Shown one piece after another: positions 43,222 through 51,506 of a stretch of DNA of 64,000 bases. The DNA lies in assembly GCA_016703105.1 (NCBI GenBank), contig JADJCS010000004.1:310001-374000 (forward strand), read 5' to 3'. The notes beneath the pieces were generated by a model that saw only the letters and a program-made list of their open reading frames with translations, was not told the DNA's origin and did no database searches. This DNA comes from Flavobacteriales bacterium. Its GTDB lineage: Bacteria > Bacteroidota > Bacteroidia > Flavobacteriales_F > PHOS-HE28. Within the stretch, counting starts at the first letter, position 1, and every line of letters begins with the position of its first letter. A program made the translations under genes and the position numbers.

Positions 43222-43736
43222 GCGCGTTGCCCGCCCGTCCGGTCAGCGACAGCCTCTCGGAGACCACCCACTTCGTGTTGCCGAACGACACGAACACGAT
43301 GGGTAACCTGTTCGGTGGACGCCTGCTGCAATGGCTGGATATCTCCTGCGCCATCGCGGCCCACCGGCACTGCAAGCGCGTGGTGGTGACCGTCGCGGTG
43401 AACCACGTGAGCTTCGACCGGCCGATCAAATTGGGCGACCTGGTCACCATCAAGGCCAATGTGAGCCGCGCCTTCGGCACCAGCATGGAAATATGGGCCG
43501 ATGTGTGGGTGGAGGACCAAGTGACCGGCGCCAAGATCGCGTGCAACAGCGCCATTTACACCTTCGTCGCTGTTGATCAGGCTGGCAGAGCCGTCGCTGT
43601 GCCGGAAGTGATACCGGAGACCGAGGAACAACAGAAGCGTTACGATGGTGCCCTACGCCGTCGTCAGCTTCGTTTGATCCTCAGCGGCAAGATGAAGCCC
43701 GGCGAGGCCACCGAGCTGAAGGCGTTGTTCGACTAG
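43218..43736 (+). CDS. Acyl-CoA thioesterase (hotdog fold, YciA/BACH type)
   Basis: 172 residues, cytoplasmic. The hotdog core is TNTMGNLFGGRLLQWLDISC (residues about 21-40, with the catalytic Asp in the WLD stretch), then VVVTVAVNHVSFDRPIKLGD, LVTIKANVSRAFGTSMEIWA and KIACNSAIYTFVAVD. The tail TEEQQKRYDGALRRRQLRLI is typical of YciA-like enzymes. It hydrolyses medium- to long-chain acyl-CoA. It starts with an ATGA overlap after the interrupted propeller gene, showing that the three genes are one operon. Confidence 0.92.
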   Translation: MSALPARPVSDSLSETTHFVLPNDTNTMGNLFGGRLLQWLDISCAIAAHRHCKRVVVTVAVNHVSFDRPIKLGDLVTIKANVSRAFGTSMEIWADVWVEDQVTGAKIACNSAIYTFVAVDQAGRAVAVPEVIPETEEQQKRYDGALRRRQLRLILSGKMKPGEATELKALFD

Positions 43737-43762
43737 ATCGCGCGCTCTTTCGAGCTGACGGC

Positions 43763-44125
43763 TTAAAGGCTCTCGTCCAAGGTCGCCCCGTCGAAGAACT
43801 CCCCGGTGTTCGAATCCAATGCGCGAAGGCCGAGCGCGTTCAGCAATGCGGCGACGCATGCGGCGCTCTGAACGCCACCATGCACATGCGCCACCATGTA
43901 GCGCACCTGCTCGGCATCCTCCATGTGGAGTTGGATGCTCAAGTCGATGTCGTCCGAGTTCACGAAGATCCAGTCGGTATCCTGAAGATCGCCGTTCGGT
44001 AGCGCCCGGAGGATCCGCGCCACCACGTCTTCTCGCTCCCCGAGTGGCTTGGGCCGGAAATCCACCGGGATGTCCTTCGCCGAAGCCACATCAGGCAGGT
44101 CTTGGATGAAGATGTCCCAACTCAT
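43763..44125 (-). CDS. Conserved small cytoplasmic protein of unknown function
   Basis: 120 residues. It begins SWDIFIQDLPDVASAKDIP, a start shared by a widespread family of hypothetical proteins, and continues with FRPKPLGEREDVVARILRAL, WIFVNSDDIDLSIQLHM, VRYMVAHVHGGVQSAACVAA and the end LGLRALDSNTGEFFD. No catalytic motif is clear. The ATG 44125 overlaps the stop of the glycosyltransferase gene (ATGA), so it is translated from the same mRNA. Confidence 0.75.
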   Translation of the reverse strand: MSWDIFIQDLPDVASAKDIPVDFRPKPLGEREDVVARILRALPNGDLQDTDWIFVNSDDIDLSIQLHMEDAEQVRYMVAHVHGGVQSAACVAALLNALGLRALDSNTGEFFDGATLDESL

Positions 44126-45108
44126 GCTGCGGATACGTTCGCAAGTGTAGCGATGCGCGGAAGATCCTGGCGCTCCATGCACCGGAAATGGCCCTTCGGA
44201 CAATGACCGAAACCGATCTTGCTACAGGGGCGGCAAGGCAGGTCTAATACTTCGGAGACATGCGCGCGTTCCGGATGCTGCGGGATGTATGGTCCCATGC
44301 CGAAAGCGGGAACGGTATTGCCCCAAATACTGACCGTCTGCTTGCCGAACGCGCTCGCGATGTGCATGGACCCGCTGTCGTGCGTGATCACGCTCTTCGC
44401 TTGGCGGATCAGAGAGGCGCTGCCGAGGATGGAGTAACGTCCTGTGGCGTCGAACACGCGGCCACCGATGGCATCCGCGATGCGCTGTGCACTGGCACTG
44501 TCTTCCGGGCCCCCAATGATCACGATGGGGCCTTGGATCTTGCCCGCGAGTTCGATGAGGCGATGATCCGGGAGGCGCTTGGTGTAGTGCGCTGCACCGA
44601 TGCAAAGCGCGACATATCCACTGCGATGCACCGGTGGGAGCGAGCCGAGGTCCACCTCTTGATCGGGTGGAATGAAAAGCTCCAAGCCCTTCCTATCGTT
44701 GGTCACACCCAAGTTCGCCACGCTGCTCAGATAACGATCGACGATGTGCAGCTTAGGCAGGCGACCCACTTTGAAGTTCACCAGCAGCCACTTCTCGATG
44801 TTGAGCTTCGGGAAGCTCTTGGCCTTGACGCCGAGCGCGCGTTTGATGTTCGCCGTGCGCAGGTTGTGATGGAGGTCCACCACATGATCGAACCCTTCCT
44901 TCTTCAGTTCGGCGATCAGGGTGCGGAGGTCAGCGTTAAGCACATGCACGCGGTCCACATGCGGGGAATGCGCCACAAGAGGAGCGAATTCCGCCTTGGT
45001 GGCGAAGTGGACCTGCGCACCAGGCACCTGTTCCTTCAAGCAACGCAGCACCGGGCTCGTGAGCACGATGTCGCCGATGGAACTGAAGCGGAGGACCAGG
45101 ATCTTCAT
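44122..45108 (-). CDS. Glycosyltransferase family 9 (heptosyltransferase-like)
   Basis: 328 residues. The N-terminal motif KILVLRFSSIGDIVLTSPVL is the GT9 donor/acceptor start, VHVLNADLRTLIAELKKEGF and DHVVDLHHNLRTANIKRALG follow, and the C-terminal Rossmann half contains YVALCIGAAHYTKRLPDHRL, GPIVIIGGPEDSASAQRIAD and VITHDSGSMHIASAFGKQTV (the DSGxxH nucleotide-sugar site). It probably adds heptose or a related sugar to LPS core at the cytoplasmic face. The frame is open to 45198, but ATG 45108 fits the family. A TACTTTTG box lies 41 bases upstream. Confidence 0.9.
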   Translation of the reverse strand: MKILVLRFSSIGDIVLTSPVLRCLKEQVPGAQVHFATKAEFAPLVAHSPHVDRVHVLNADLRTLIAELKKEGFDHVVDLHHNLRTANIKRALGVKAKSFPKLNIEKWLLVNFKVGRLPKLHIVDRYLSSVANLGVTNDRKGLELFIPPDQEVDLGSLPPVHRSGYVALCIGAAHYTKRLPDHRLIELAGKIQGPIVIIGGPEDSASAQRIADAIGGRVFDATGRYSILGSASLIRQAKSVITHDSGSMHIASAFGKQTVSIWGNTVPAFGMGPYIPQHPERAHVSEVLDLPCRPCSKIGFGHCPKGHFRCMERQDLPRIATLANVSAA

Positions 45109-45149
45109 GCACGGACCGCAAATGCGTCTTCGCGAAGGTGGCGGGCGGC

Positions 45150-45157
45150 CAAAAGTA
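45150..45157 (-). promoter_or_regulatory. -7 promoter box (TACTTTTG) of the GT9 gene
   Basis: The minus strand is a perfect TAnnTTTG, 41 bases before ATG 45108. Confidence 0.55.
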
Positions 45158-45311
45158 GGCCGGTAAGCAGGACCGATCCCCGGTGCATTTGCCGCCATGG
45201 CGGCAACAGTGTTGGCATAAGACCTTCAGGGTTCCTCGGTCCATCCTGTTCCGCGGCGCAACCTTGGCGTCCGTTGCACCGTGGCGGTGAAAACTCCACG
45301 ATCTTGCGCCG

Positions 45312-46079
45312 ATGTTCGTCGACACCCACGCCCATCTCTACCACACCCAGTTCGATGGCGACCGGGAGGCCATGCTGCAACGCGCGGCGGATGCCGGAGT
45401 GACGAAACTCTTCCTTCCGAACGTGGATCACGACAGCATCGCTGCCATGCACGCGCTGGCCGATGCGCATCCTGAGCGCTGCTTCCCGATGATGGGCTTG
45501 CATCCGTGCAGTGTGGTCGAACGCAACGACGCCGCGCTCGATGAAGTGGAGAAGCTATTGCGCACCGGACGCTACTGTGCTGTGGGAGAGATCGGTATCG
45601 ACCTCTATTGGGACAAGACCTGGCTGAAACAGCAGCAGGACACCTTCCGCCGGCAGGTCCGCTGGGCGAAGGAGCTTCGGCTACCGATCGTGATCCACTG
45701 CCGCGAGAGCTTCGAAGGAACGATCACCATAGTCGAGGAGGAGAAGGACGAGAACTTGCGAGGCGTCTTCCATTGTTTCAGCGGCACGGCGGAAGAAGGT
45801 CGCCGCATCTTGGCTTTGGACGGTTTCTTGCTCGGCATCGGTGGCGTGATCACTTACCCGAAGAGCGGGCTGGCCCAGGTGATGACCGAACTCGGTCCGG
45901 AGCGTTGTGTGCTGGAGACGGACGCGCCCTATCTCGCGCCTGTGCCCCATCGCGGTAAGCGGAACGAGAGCAGCTACATTCCTTTGATCGCGGAAGCGCT
46001 GGCCCGAGCCACCGACCGCACCCTAGCGGAGATAGCGTCGATCACCGCGATGAACGCCAATACCCTTTTCGGCCAATGA
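45312..46079 (+). CDS. tatD: TatD family metal-dependent hydrolase (DNase)
   Basis: 255 residues, TIM-barrel amidohydrolase fold. Metal ligands are in FVDTHAHLYHTQFDGDR (HxH), VGEIGIDLYWDKTW (Glu), LPIVIHCRESFEG (His), HCFSGTAEEGRRI (His) and LETDAPYLAPVPHRGKRN (Asp). TatD enzymes have 3'-5' exonuclease or general DNase activity in repair. The stop overlaps the asparaginase ATG (ATGA). I see only a degenerate -7 box (GATCTTGC) ahead of it. Confidence 0.92.
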   Translation: MFVDTHAHLYHTQFDGDREAMLQRAADAGVTKLFLPNVDHDSIAAMHALADAHPERCFPMMGLHPCSVVERNDAALDEVEKLLRTGRYCAVGEIGIDLYWDKTWLKQQQDTFRRQVRWAKELRLPIVIHCRESFEGTITIVEEEKDENLRGVFHCFSGTAEEGRRILALDGFLLGIGGVITYPKSGLAQVMTELGPERCVLETDAPYLAPVPHRGKRNESSYIPLIAEALARATDRTLAEIASITAMNANTLFGQ

Positions 46080-47110
46080 GCCAACCCGCCTCGGTCCTGT
46101 TGATCTACACCGGCGGCACCATCGGCATGCTCGCCGATCCGCGCAGCGGCACATTACGGCCGATGGATCTTTCGCATTTGGAGGATCAGGTGCCGGAGTT
46201 GGAGCGCGTCAACGTCAGGTTGGAGAGCGTAGCGTTCGAGAAGCCGATCGACAGCAGCGATATGCGGCCGACGGATTGGCTGCGGATCGCGCGGATCATC
46301 GGGGACCGGTACGCGGAGTTCGACGGTTTCGTGGTGTTGCACGGTAGCGACACCATGGCTTACACGGCCAGCGCGCTCAGCTTCCTGCTCGAAGGCCTTG
46401 GCAAGCCGGTGATCCTTACGGGCTCGCAGCTACCCATCGGCACCATCCGCACGGATGCGAAGGAGAACCTGATCACCGCGATCGAGATCGCCGCAGCACG
46501 CGATACACAAGGCGCGCCGATGGTGCCCGAAGTGGCGGTCTACTTCGAGTACAGCCTCTACCGCGGAAATCGTACCGTGAAGGTGCACGCCGAGCGGTTC
46601 GAGGCCTTCCGATCCCCGAACTATCCCAAACGGGCAGAGGCGGGCGTGCATTTGCGCTACGCGCAGGGCGCGATCCTTCCACTGCGCCCTGGGCCCCTGC
46701 ACGTACACGAAAAGATGGACGATCGCGTCGGCGTGATCCGTCTCTTCCCTGGTATCCGGCCCGACTGGATGCGCCATGCCCTCGCCATGCCTGACCTGAA
46801 AGCCGTGGTACTTACCACCTTCGGCAGTGGCAATGGTCCTACGGATCCGGACTTCATCGCGGCCTTGCGCGAAGCGCGTGATCGCGGCATCGTGCTGGTG
46901 AACGCCACGCAATGCATCGGCGGCCGCGTGGAACAAGGCCGTTACACCACCAGCCAGGCCTTCCAGCAACTCGGTGTGCTGAGCGCTGGTGACATGACCG
47001 TGGAAGCAGCCGTGACCAAGCTCATGTTCCTGCTAGGGCAGGGGTTGGGTGGCGAAGAACTGAACGCCAGGTTCGGCGAGGCGCTTTGTGGGGAGCTAAG
47101 CCCGGTCTGA
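46076..47110 (+). CDS. ansA: Type I (cytoplasmic) L-asparaginase
   Basis: 344 residues with no signal peptide, so the cytoplasmic type. The first catalytic threonine is in LIYTGGTIGML (residues about 9-19), the second in FVVLHGSDTMAYTASALSF, and the lysine in TIRTDAKENLITAIE. The remainder follows the AnsA fold (AVVLTTFGSGNGPTDPDFIA, VNATQCIGGRVEQGRYTT, AAVTKLMFLLGQGL). It hydrolyses asparagine to aspartate. It is coupled to tatD by an ATGA overlap, a pairing also known from other Bacteroidota and Proteobacteria. Confidence 0.93.
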   Translation: MSQPASVLLIYTGGTIGMLADPRSGTLRPMDLSHLEDQVPELERVNVRLESVAFEKPIDSSDMRPTDWLRIARIIGDRYAEFDGFVVLHGSDTMAYTASALSFLLEGLGKPVILTGSQLPIGTIRTDAKENLITAIEIAAARDTQGAPMVPEVAVYFEYSLYRGNRTVKVHAERFEAFRSPNYPKRAEAGVHLRYAQGAILPLRPGPLHVHEKMDDRVGVIRLFPGIRPDWMRHALAMPDLKAVVLTTFGSGNGPTDPDFIAALREARDRGIVLVNATQCIGGRVEQGRYTTSQAFQQLGVLSAGDMTVEAAVTKLMFLLGQGLGGEELNARFGEALCGELSPV

Positions 47111-47271
47111 CGAAGGAACCCCTCTTGCGCGGGCCGATCGGTGAAGGGATTGCCCGAAGCGGGCCATCCCGATGGGGGAGGCTTCAAACCGAAGGCCGCA
47201 TCGCTGCGCTCTGCACTTTCTTGCTCAACTCAACCGCTCGGAGCAAGCTCCGGCGCCTTCGCTGAACAAGA

Positions 47272-47291
47272 AAGCCGCCTTTCGGCGGCCT
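47272..47291 (-). terminator. Intrinsic terminator of tRNA-Ser
   Basis: Read on the minus strand, GCCGCC-GAAA-GGCGGC forms a 6-bp stem with a stable tetraloop, followed by TTTCTTGTT. It lies just after the tRNA 3' end. Confidence 0.75.
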
Positions 47292-47297
47292 TCGCAT

Positions 47298-47387
47298 TGG
47301 CGGAGAGAGAGGGATTCGAACCCCCGTTACCCTTTCGAGTAAACGCACTTTCCAGGCGCGCGCCTTCAACCACTCGGCCATCTCTCC
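47298..47387 (-). tRNA. tRNA-Ser (anticodon GGA)
   Basis: The minus-strand transcript begins GGAGAGATGGCCGAGTGG and ends with the matching acceptor, discriminator G and an encoded CCA. The anticodon arm reads CGCCTGGAAAGTGCG, giving GGA (serine UCC/UCU). The variable region is long (class II), as expected for tRNA-Ser, and the T-arm is GGGGGTTCGAATCCCTC. The gene is 90 bases including CCA. Confidence 0.96.
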
Positions 47388-47398
47388 AGATGGGGGCG

Positions 47399-47406
47399 CG
47401 AAAATA
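47399..47406 (-). promoter_or_regulatory. -7 promoter box (TATTTTCG) of tRNA-Ser
   Basis: The minus strand reads TATTTTCG, 11 bases before the mature tRNA 5' end. Because that 5' end is known, it calibrates how far transcription starts from the box. Confidence 0.6.
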
Positions 47407-47437
47407 GCATACCCCGGCTTGGACGGGGCCATCCCTC

Positions 47438-47445
47438 TACCTTTG
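47438..47445 (+). promoter_or_regulatory. -7 promoter box (TACCTTTG) of dusB
   Basis: A perfect TAnnTTTG, 10 bases before ATG 47456. Confidence 0.65.
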
Positions 47446-47455
47446 CGGCCCTTCC

Positions 47456-48445
47456 ATGCCCCGCATCGGCCCCATAGACCTCGGCGAATTCCCGCTGCTC
47501 CTGGCCCCCATGGAGGATGTGAGCGATCCGCCGTTCCGGGCGCTGTGCAAGCAGCATGGGGCCGATCTGATGTTCACCGAGTTCATCAGCAGCGAGGGGC
47601 TCATTCGCCAGGCGGCCAAGGGGATGAAGAAGCTGGACATCTTCGAGCAGGAACGGCCCATCGGCATTCAGCTCTTCGGGGGCAGCGAGGATGCCATGGA
47701 GGAAGCCGCGCGGATCGCGGAGGCGGTACGGCCCGACCTGATCGACATCAACTACGGCTGCCCGGTGAACAAGGTGGTGAACAAGGGCGCCGGTGCCTGC
47801 TTGTTGCAGGATGTGGACAAGATGGTGCGCCTTACCGACAAGGTGGTGAAGGCCGTGAAGGTGCCCGTGACGGTGAAGACGCGGCTGGGCTGGAACGATC
47901 AGACCAAGAACATCATGGAGGTGGCCGAGCGCTTGCAGGATGTCGGCATCCAGGCGCTCAGCATCCACGGACGCACGCGGGCACAGTTGTACAAGGGCCC
48001 TGCGGATTGGACGCTGATCGGCGAGGTGAAGAACAACCCGCGCATCCAGATCCCCATCTTCGGCAACGGCGATATCGATAGCCCTGAGAAGGCGGTGGAA
48101 TACCGCGAGCGCTACGGCGTGGATGGCGTGATGATCGGCCGCGCGAGCATCGGGCATCCGTTCATTTTCCGGGAGATCAAGCATTACATGGCCACGGGCC
48201 AGCACCTGGCTCCGCCGACCATCGCCGAGCGTGTGGAAGCGGCACGCACACATCTTCGCAGCTCCATCGCCTGGAAGGGGTTGTACGAAGGCGTGGTGGA
48301 AATGCGCCGTCACTACGGTAACTACCTGAAAGGCCTGCCGAACGTGAAGGAGATGCGCCTGCGCTTGTGTACTGAACGGGAACCGGCCGTGCTCGAAGCG
48401 CTGCTCGACGAAGTGATCGGCATCTACGCGGCGGAGGCCGCGTGA
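47456..48445 (+). CDS. dusB: tRNA-dihydrouridine synthase
   Basis: 329 residues, FMN TIM barrel. Motifs are LLAPMEDVSDPPFRALCKQH (FMN and active site), MFTEFISSEGLI, NYGCPVNKVVNKGAGACLLQ (catalytic Cys), KTRLGWNDQTKNIMEVAE, SIHGRTRAQLYKGPADW, PIFGNGDIDSPEKAVEYRER and MIGRASIGHPFIFREI. It reduces uridines in the tRNA D-loop. It stands alone behind a perfect -7 box, divergent from tRNA-Ser, and its last 22 bases overlap the convergent permease gene. Confidence 0.95.
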   Translation: MPRIGPIDLGEFPLLLAPMEDVSDPPFRALCKQHGADLMFTEFISSEGLIRQAAKGMKKLDIFEQERPIGIQLFGGSEDAMEEAARIAEAVRPDLIDINYGCPVNKVVNKGAGACLLQDVDKMVRLTDKVVKAVKVPVTVKTRLGWNDQTKNIMEVAERLQDVGIQALSIHGRTRAQLYKGPADWTLIGEVKNNPRIQIPIFGNGDIDSPEKAVEYRERYGVDGVMIGRASIGHPFIFREIKHYMATGQHLAPPTIAERVEAARTHLRSSIAWKGLYEGVVEMRRHYGNYLKGLPNVKEMRLRLCTEREPAVLEALLDEVIGIYAAEAA

Positions 48446-49671
48446 AGAAAGCGACGGCTCAGTGCTCGTAAGGGCACCGCCGTGGCCACAACGCCGATCA
48501 CCAGCACGGCGGCGAGCACGAGCACGATATCGCCCACGAGCACCTTCACCGGGTACGATTCGACCACTGAACCGCTGAGCGCGAGCAGTCCGAAGCGCTG
48601 TTGCAGCCAGCAGAGCCCAAGACCCAGTGCCAGTCCGATCAGCGCACCGACGCCGACGATCAATACGCCTTCGTAGAGGAAAATGCGGCGCACCAAACGC
48701 GCCGGAGCGCCCAAGGCCATCAGCGTGCGCATGTCCGCCTTCTTCTCGATCATCATCATGGTGAGCGAGGCGATGATGTTGAAGCCACCGATCAGCCCGA
48801 TGAAGCTGAGCACCACGAACGTGAACCATTTTTCGCTGGCGTTCGTGCTGTACATCAGCGCGTTCTTCTGGTAGCGCGTGCGCACGGTCCATTGCGGTCC
48901 GATGCGTTCGCGGACCGCGTCAGCGGCGGCGTCCAGATCGGCGTTCGGTGGTAGTTGCACCTCGAGCGCTGTGGCTTCGTGTTCGTAGTGCAACAGCTTT
49001 TCCGCCACCGAGAGGGGCATCAGCATGTAGCGCATGTCGAACTCCATGTTGATGCTGAAGGCGCCGCTTACGGCCACCTCGGCCTGTTCGAAGGCGCCGC
49101 GCTGGTAGGTGCTCAGTTTCCGGCCGCGCACGGGTGCGCTGATCCGCAAGGGCGTCAGCACGCCATCATCGAGGGGCACGCCCAGATCCACTTTCAATCC
49201 GAGGCCGAGCAAGGCGGTGGGGCCCTGCACGCCCTCCATCACCGGTTCGCCGGTGTACATGTGGTCCGGCATGCGGCTCATGGCGAGATATTGCGGCTCC
49301 ACCGCTTTCAACGTAGCGACCGCCTGTTGCCCGCTGCATTGCAGCAGCACGTTCTCCTCGATCACCCAACTGGCGTTCTCCGCACCGGCTGCGGTTTTCA
49401 CCGCATCCACGTCCAGGCTGTCGCGAAGTATGGTCTTGCCTTGGGCCGGTGTGATGGTGAGGTCTTGGTCGAACGGACTGTAGATCGAGTCGACCAACTC
49501 TCCGATACCGTTCAAGGTGCTCAGCACCACCACCATCGCGCCGGTGACCACCGCCACCACGACGATGCTGATCAGCGTGATCAGGTTGATCGCGTTGGCC
49601 TGCCCCGAACGATCGACGCTGCGGCGCTTCGCCAGGAGATAGCGGCGGGCGAATAGAAAGGGGAGGTCCAC
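48424..49671 (-). CDS. LolC/LolE-like ABC transporter permease (FtsX/MacB family)
   Basis: 415 residues, inner membrane. The N-terminus DLPFLFARRYLLAKRRS precedes transmembrane helix 1 (INLITLISIVVVAVVTGAMV, about 28-50). A large periplasmic domain (about 55-270) contains the membrane-anchored lipoprotein-transfer-type segment, and the C-terminal FtsX domain has three helices (FVVLSFIGLIGGFNIIASLT, GVLIVGVGALIGLALGLGLC, LVGDIVLVLAAVLVIGVVAT) with the conserved MMMIEKKADMRTLMALGAPA coupling loop. The family moves lipoproteins to the outer membrane with a LolD ATPase, not found here. In Bacteroidota this gene usually follows rbfA; here a methyltransferase gene and a decayed patch separate them. 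Confidence 0.9.
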   Translation of the reverse strand: MDLPFLFARRYLLAKRRSVDRSGQANAINLITLISIVVVAVVTGAMVVVLSTLNGIGELVDSIYSPFDQDLTITPAQGKTILRDSLDVDAVKTAAGAENASWVIEENVLLQCSGQQAVATLKAVEPQYLAMSRMPDHMYTGEPVMEGVQGPTALLGLGLKVDLGVPLDDGVLTPLRISAPVRGRKLSTYQRGAFEQAEVAVSGAFSINMEFDMRYMLMPLSVAEKLLHYEHEATALEVQLPPNADLDAAADAVRERIGPQWTVRTRYQKNALMYSTNASEKWFTFVVLSFIGLIGGFNIIASLTMMMIEKKADMRTLMALGAPARLVRRIFLYEGVLIVGVGALIGLALGLGLCWLQQRFGLLALSGSVVESYPVKVLVGDIVLVLAAVLVIGVVATAVPLRALSRRFLHAASAA

Positions 49672-49718
49672 GGCGTGAAGATCGGGGTGCGCTGCCTAAG
49701 TTTGATGGCGCAAGCAGC

Positions 49719-50169
49719 ATGGAACGCTCGATTAGTATTACCAATGGATTCCTCAAACCCTTCCAAGATCGAATTGAGATCATTGCGGGAGATCCATCGG
49801 ATCGACTGACACGGTGGGCTGAGGAGAATGCGATTCCTCTTAGCCACGGAACAACAGCGTCTTTTTTGTACAGCGATCGCCTGGAACTCCCTGCCTCACT
49901 ACGAAGTGTACTTCGGCGGTGAAGAATCGGAGGATGAAATAAGGGCCTTGCTGAGTGTTTCTGACTTGCTGAATTGTGGTCGGCTTGTAGTCCTCACTTC
50001 AGGCGAGCCTGTGATGCTCACCAAGACGGAAGTGTTCGTTGAGAACTGGTATTCCTTTTGGGCCGCATCGGGCTATATGCAATTGATCGTCCTTTCAGAG
50101 GATGGCAGATACTTCATGGAATTCGAGGATATCTCGTTCGTGCTCTATAGCAACTTTAAGATCCGCTGA
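49719..50169 (+). pseudogene. Broken gene of unknown function, possibly acquired
   Basis: Two partial frames adjoin. From ATG 49719 comes ERSISITNGFLKPFQDRIEI, continuing to LSHGTTASFLYSDRLEL and a premature end at 49922. From 49828 a second frame encodes LPHYEVYFGGEESEDEIRAL, VVLTSGEPVMLTKTEVFVEN and MQLIVLSEDGRYFMEFEDIS, ending at 50169. Removing one C from CCC at 49889-49891 joins them into a 150-residue protein (SDRLELLPHYEVYFGGEE). I do not recognise the family. Base composition is lower in GC than the surroundings, and the patch is followed by a decayed permease start, so insertion and decay are likely. A gene caller may report only the second part (49828-50169). Confidence 0.5.
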
Positions 50170-50209
50170 AATCTCACCCCGATGTCCCATCGGTCGTGCC
50201 TTGCTGCAG

Positions 50210-50255
50210 CACTTGGCGAGCAGATAGCGCCCGGCGAAGAGGAAGGGAGATCCAT
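50210..50255 (-). pseudogene. Remnant of the 5' end of a second LolC/E-like permease gene
   Basis: On the minus strand an ATG at 50255 is followed by codons that, after a one-base deletion, read PFLFAGRYLLAK, nearly identical to DLPFLFARRYLLAK at the start of the intact permease (49671). About three quarters of the roughly 45 bases match, with many synonymous differences, so it is an old paralogue fragment rather than a recent copy. The rest of the gene is missing. Confidence 0.55.
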
Positions 50256-50274
50256 CGATCGTTCGCTGGCAGTA

Positions 50275-51081
50275 TCACTTCCAAGCCTTCACGATCAGTC
50301 CCGTTCCGGTGCGATGGGTCATGGACACATCGAGCCAGTTGAGCACATAGGCGAAAGGGTAGGTAACGAGGTAGTAGAGCGGCAGGATGATGAAGAAGAG
50401 CTTGCTGGTGTTCAGCATTAGCAGGGGCCACTTCATGCTGAGCTTCCAGCTGATCTTCCCCGGCGCACCATAGCTGTACCGCGCATCCACTTTGCTGAAT
50501 CCGTTGCGCAGGCATTTCGCGCGGAGGTCGTCGATGTTGTAGCCGTCGCGCACGTGTTCCTCAATGAAGGAGCCCTCGCTTTCGTCATGCACGTCGCTGC
50601 CGCCCTGGTCGCTCGGGGTGCTGATGATCAGCATACCGCCCGGTTTCAGCGAAGTGCTGTAGCAGCGCAAGGCCGCTTCATCCTCCAGGATATGCTCCAT
50701 TACATCCACGCACACCACCAGGTCGAACGCACCGGGCTTGGTGAACTTGGTGACGTCGCCCACTTCGAACTTCACCTGTGGCCGACCAATGGCTTGGAAG
50801 AACGCATTGCAATCCGCGACCTGCTCCTCCTTCACATCGATGGCCGTCACCTGCCATTGCTTCGCGAAGCCACTGAGCCAATAGCTGTATTGGCCATACC
50901 CGGCGCCGGCGTCGTAGATGTGGACCGCGTTGCCGACCGAGCGTCGCCACACCCGTAATTCCTTGTGGATATGCCAGGCGCGCAACAACAACAGGTCGAG
51001 CAGGCCATAGAACAGTTTCCGCAGCAGCGGGGAACGGTTGAAGACGTTGCCGAGCTGGCGCTTGACCGGATCGTACTGCAT
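50275..51081 (-). CDS. Class I SAM-dependent methyltransferase with C-terminal hydrophobic segment
   Basis: 268 residues. Motif I is IYDAGAGYGQYSYWL (residues about 54-68), then VTAIDVKEEQVADCNAFFQA, KFEVGDVTKFTKPGAFDLVV, CVDVMEHILEDEAALRCYST and LKPGGMLIISTPSDQGGSDV. The C-terminal 55 residues contain a membrane-associated stretch (LLMLNTSKLFFIILPLYYLV), as in methyltransferases that act on lipids or polyprenyl/quinone intermediates. The substrate is unknown. It starts 9 bases after the rbfA stop, so it is transcribed with rbfA. Confidence 0.85.
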   Translation of the reverse strand: MQYDPVKRQLGNVFNRSPLLRKLFYGLLDLLLLRAWHIHKELRVWRRSVGNAVHIYDAGAGYGQYSYWLSGFAKQWQVTAIDVKEEQVADCNAFFQAIGRPQVKFEVGDVTKFTKPGAFDLVVCVDVMEHILEDEAALRCYSTSLKPGGMLIISTPSDQGGSDVHDESEGSFIEEHVRDGYNIDDLRAKCLRNGFSKVDARYSYGAPGKISWKLSMKWPLLMLNTSKLFFIILPLYYLVTYPFAYVLNWLDVSMTHRTGTGLIVKAWK

Positions 51082-51090
51082 CGCCGATGA

Positions 51091-51429
51091 TCAGTGCTTC
51101 AGGAGCTTCTCGATCTCCTCCTGGCGGTCGAGCGAATCGTCCACGTAGAACATGAGCTCGGGCACCACACGCAGTTGTTTACCCACTCGTCGGCCCAAGA
51201 GCAGTCGCAAGTGCGACGCGTCGTCTCGGATGCGGAGGATCACAGCGTTCTTGTCCTTCACCGGGAAAAGGCTCAAATAGGTCTTCGCCAGGCCCAGATC
51301 GGGGCTTACGCGCACACCGGTCACGGTGATCATGCCGCCGGGCAGTAGGCGGTGCCCTTCCTGTTGGAACACCCAGGCCATTTCCTGTTGCAGCAGGCTG
51401 TTCACCTTGTTCTGTCGCAAACTGTCCAT
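51091..51429 (-). CDS. rbfA: 30S ribosome-binding factor RbfA
   Basis: 112 residues, KH-like fold. DSLRQNKVNSLLQQEMAWVF, GGMITVTGVRVSPDLGLAKT, YLSLFPVKDKNAVILRIRDD and LGRRVGKQLRVVPELMFYVD match RbfA, with the C-terminal DDSLDRQEEIEKLL typical. It helps 16S rRNA 5'-end maturation and cold adaptation. The frame is open to 51540, but ATG 51429 is the family start and is 7 bases from a TACCTTCG box. It is divergent from the ABC exporter and followed by the methyltransferase. Confidence 0.93.
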   Translation of the reverse strand: MDSLRQNKVNSLLQQEMAWVFQQEGHRLLPGGMITVTGVRVSPDLGLAKTYLSLFPVKDKNAVILRIRDDASHLRLLLGRRVGKQLRVVPELMFYVDDSLDRQEEIEKLLKH

Positions 51430-51436
51430 CGTGGCG

Positions 51437-51444
51437 CGAAGGTA
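51437..51444 (-). promoter_or_regulatory. -7 promoter box (TACCTTCG) of rbfA
   Basis: The minus strand reads TACCTTCG, 7 bases before the rbfA ATG. Confidence 0.55.
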
Positions 51445-51484
51445 GGAGGTGGGGTGGGCCGGCCCGCCGTCCTGGCCGCACCGG

Positions 51485-51492
51485 TAACTTCG
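51485..51492 (+). promoter_or_regulatory. -7 promoter box (TAACTTCG) of the ABC exporter gene
   Basis: TAACTTCG ends 14 bases before ATG 51507. Confidence 0.5.
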
Positions 51493-51506
51493 CGCGCCCA
51501 CCGGCC

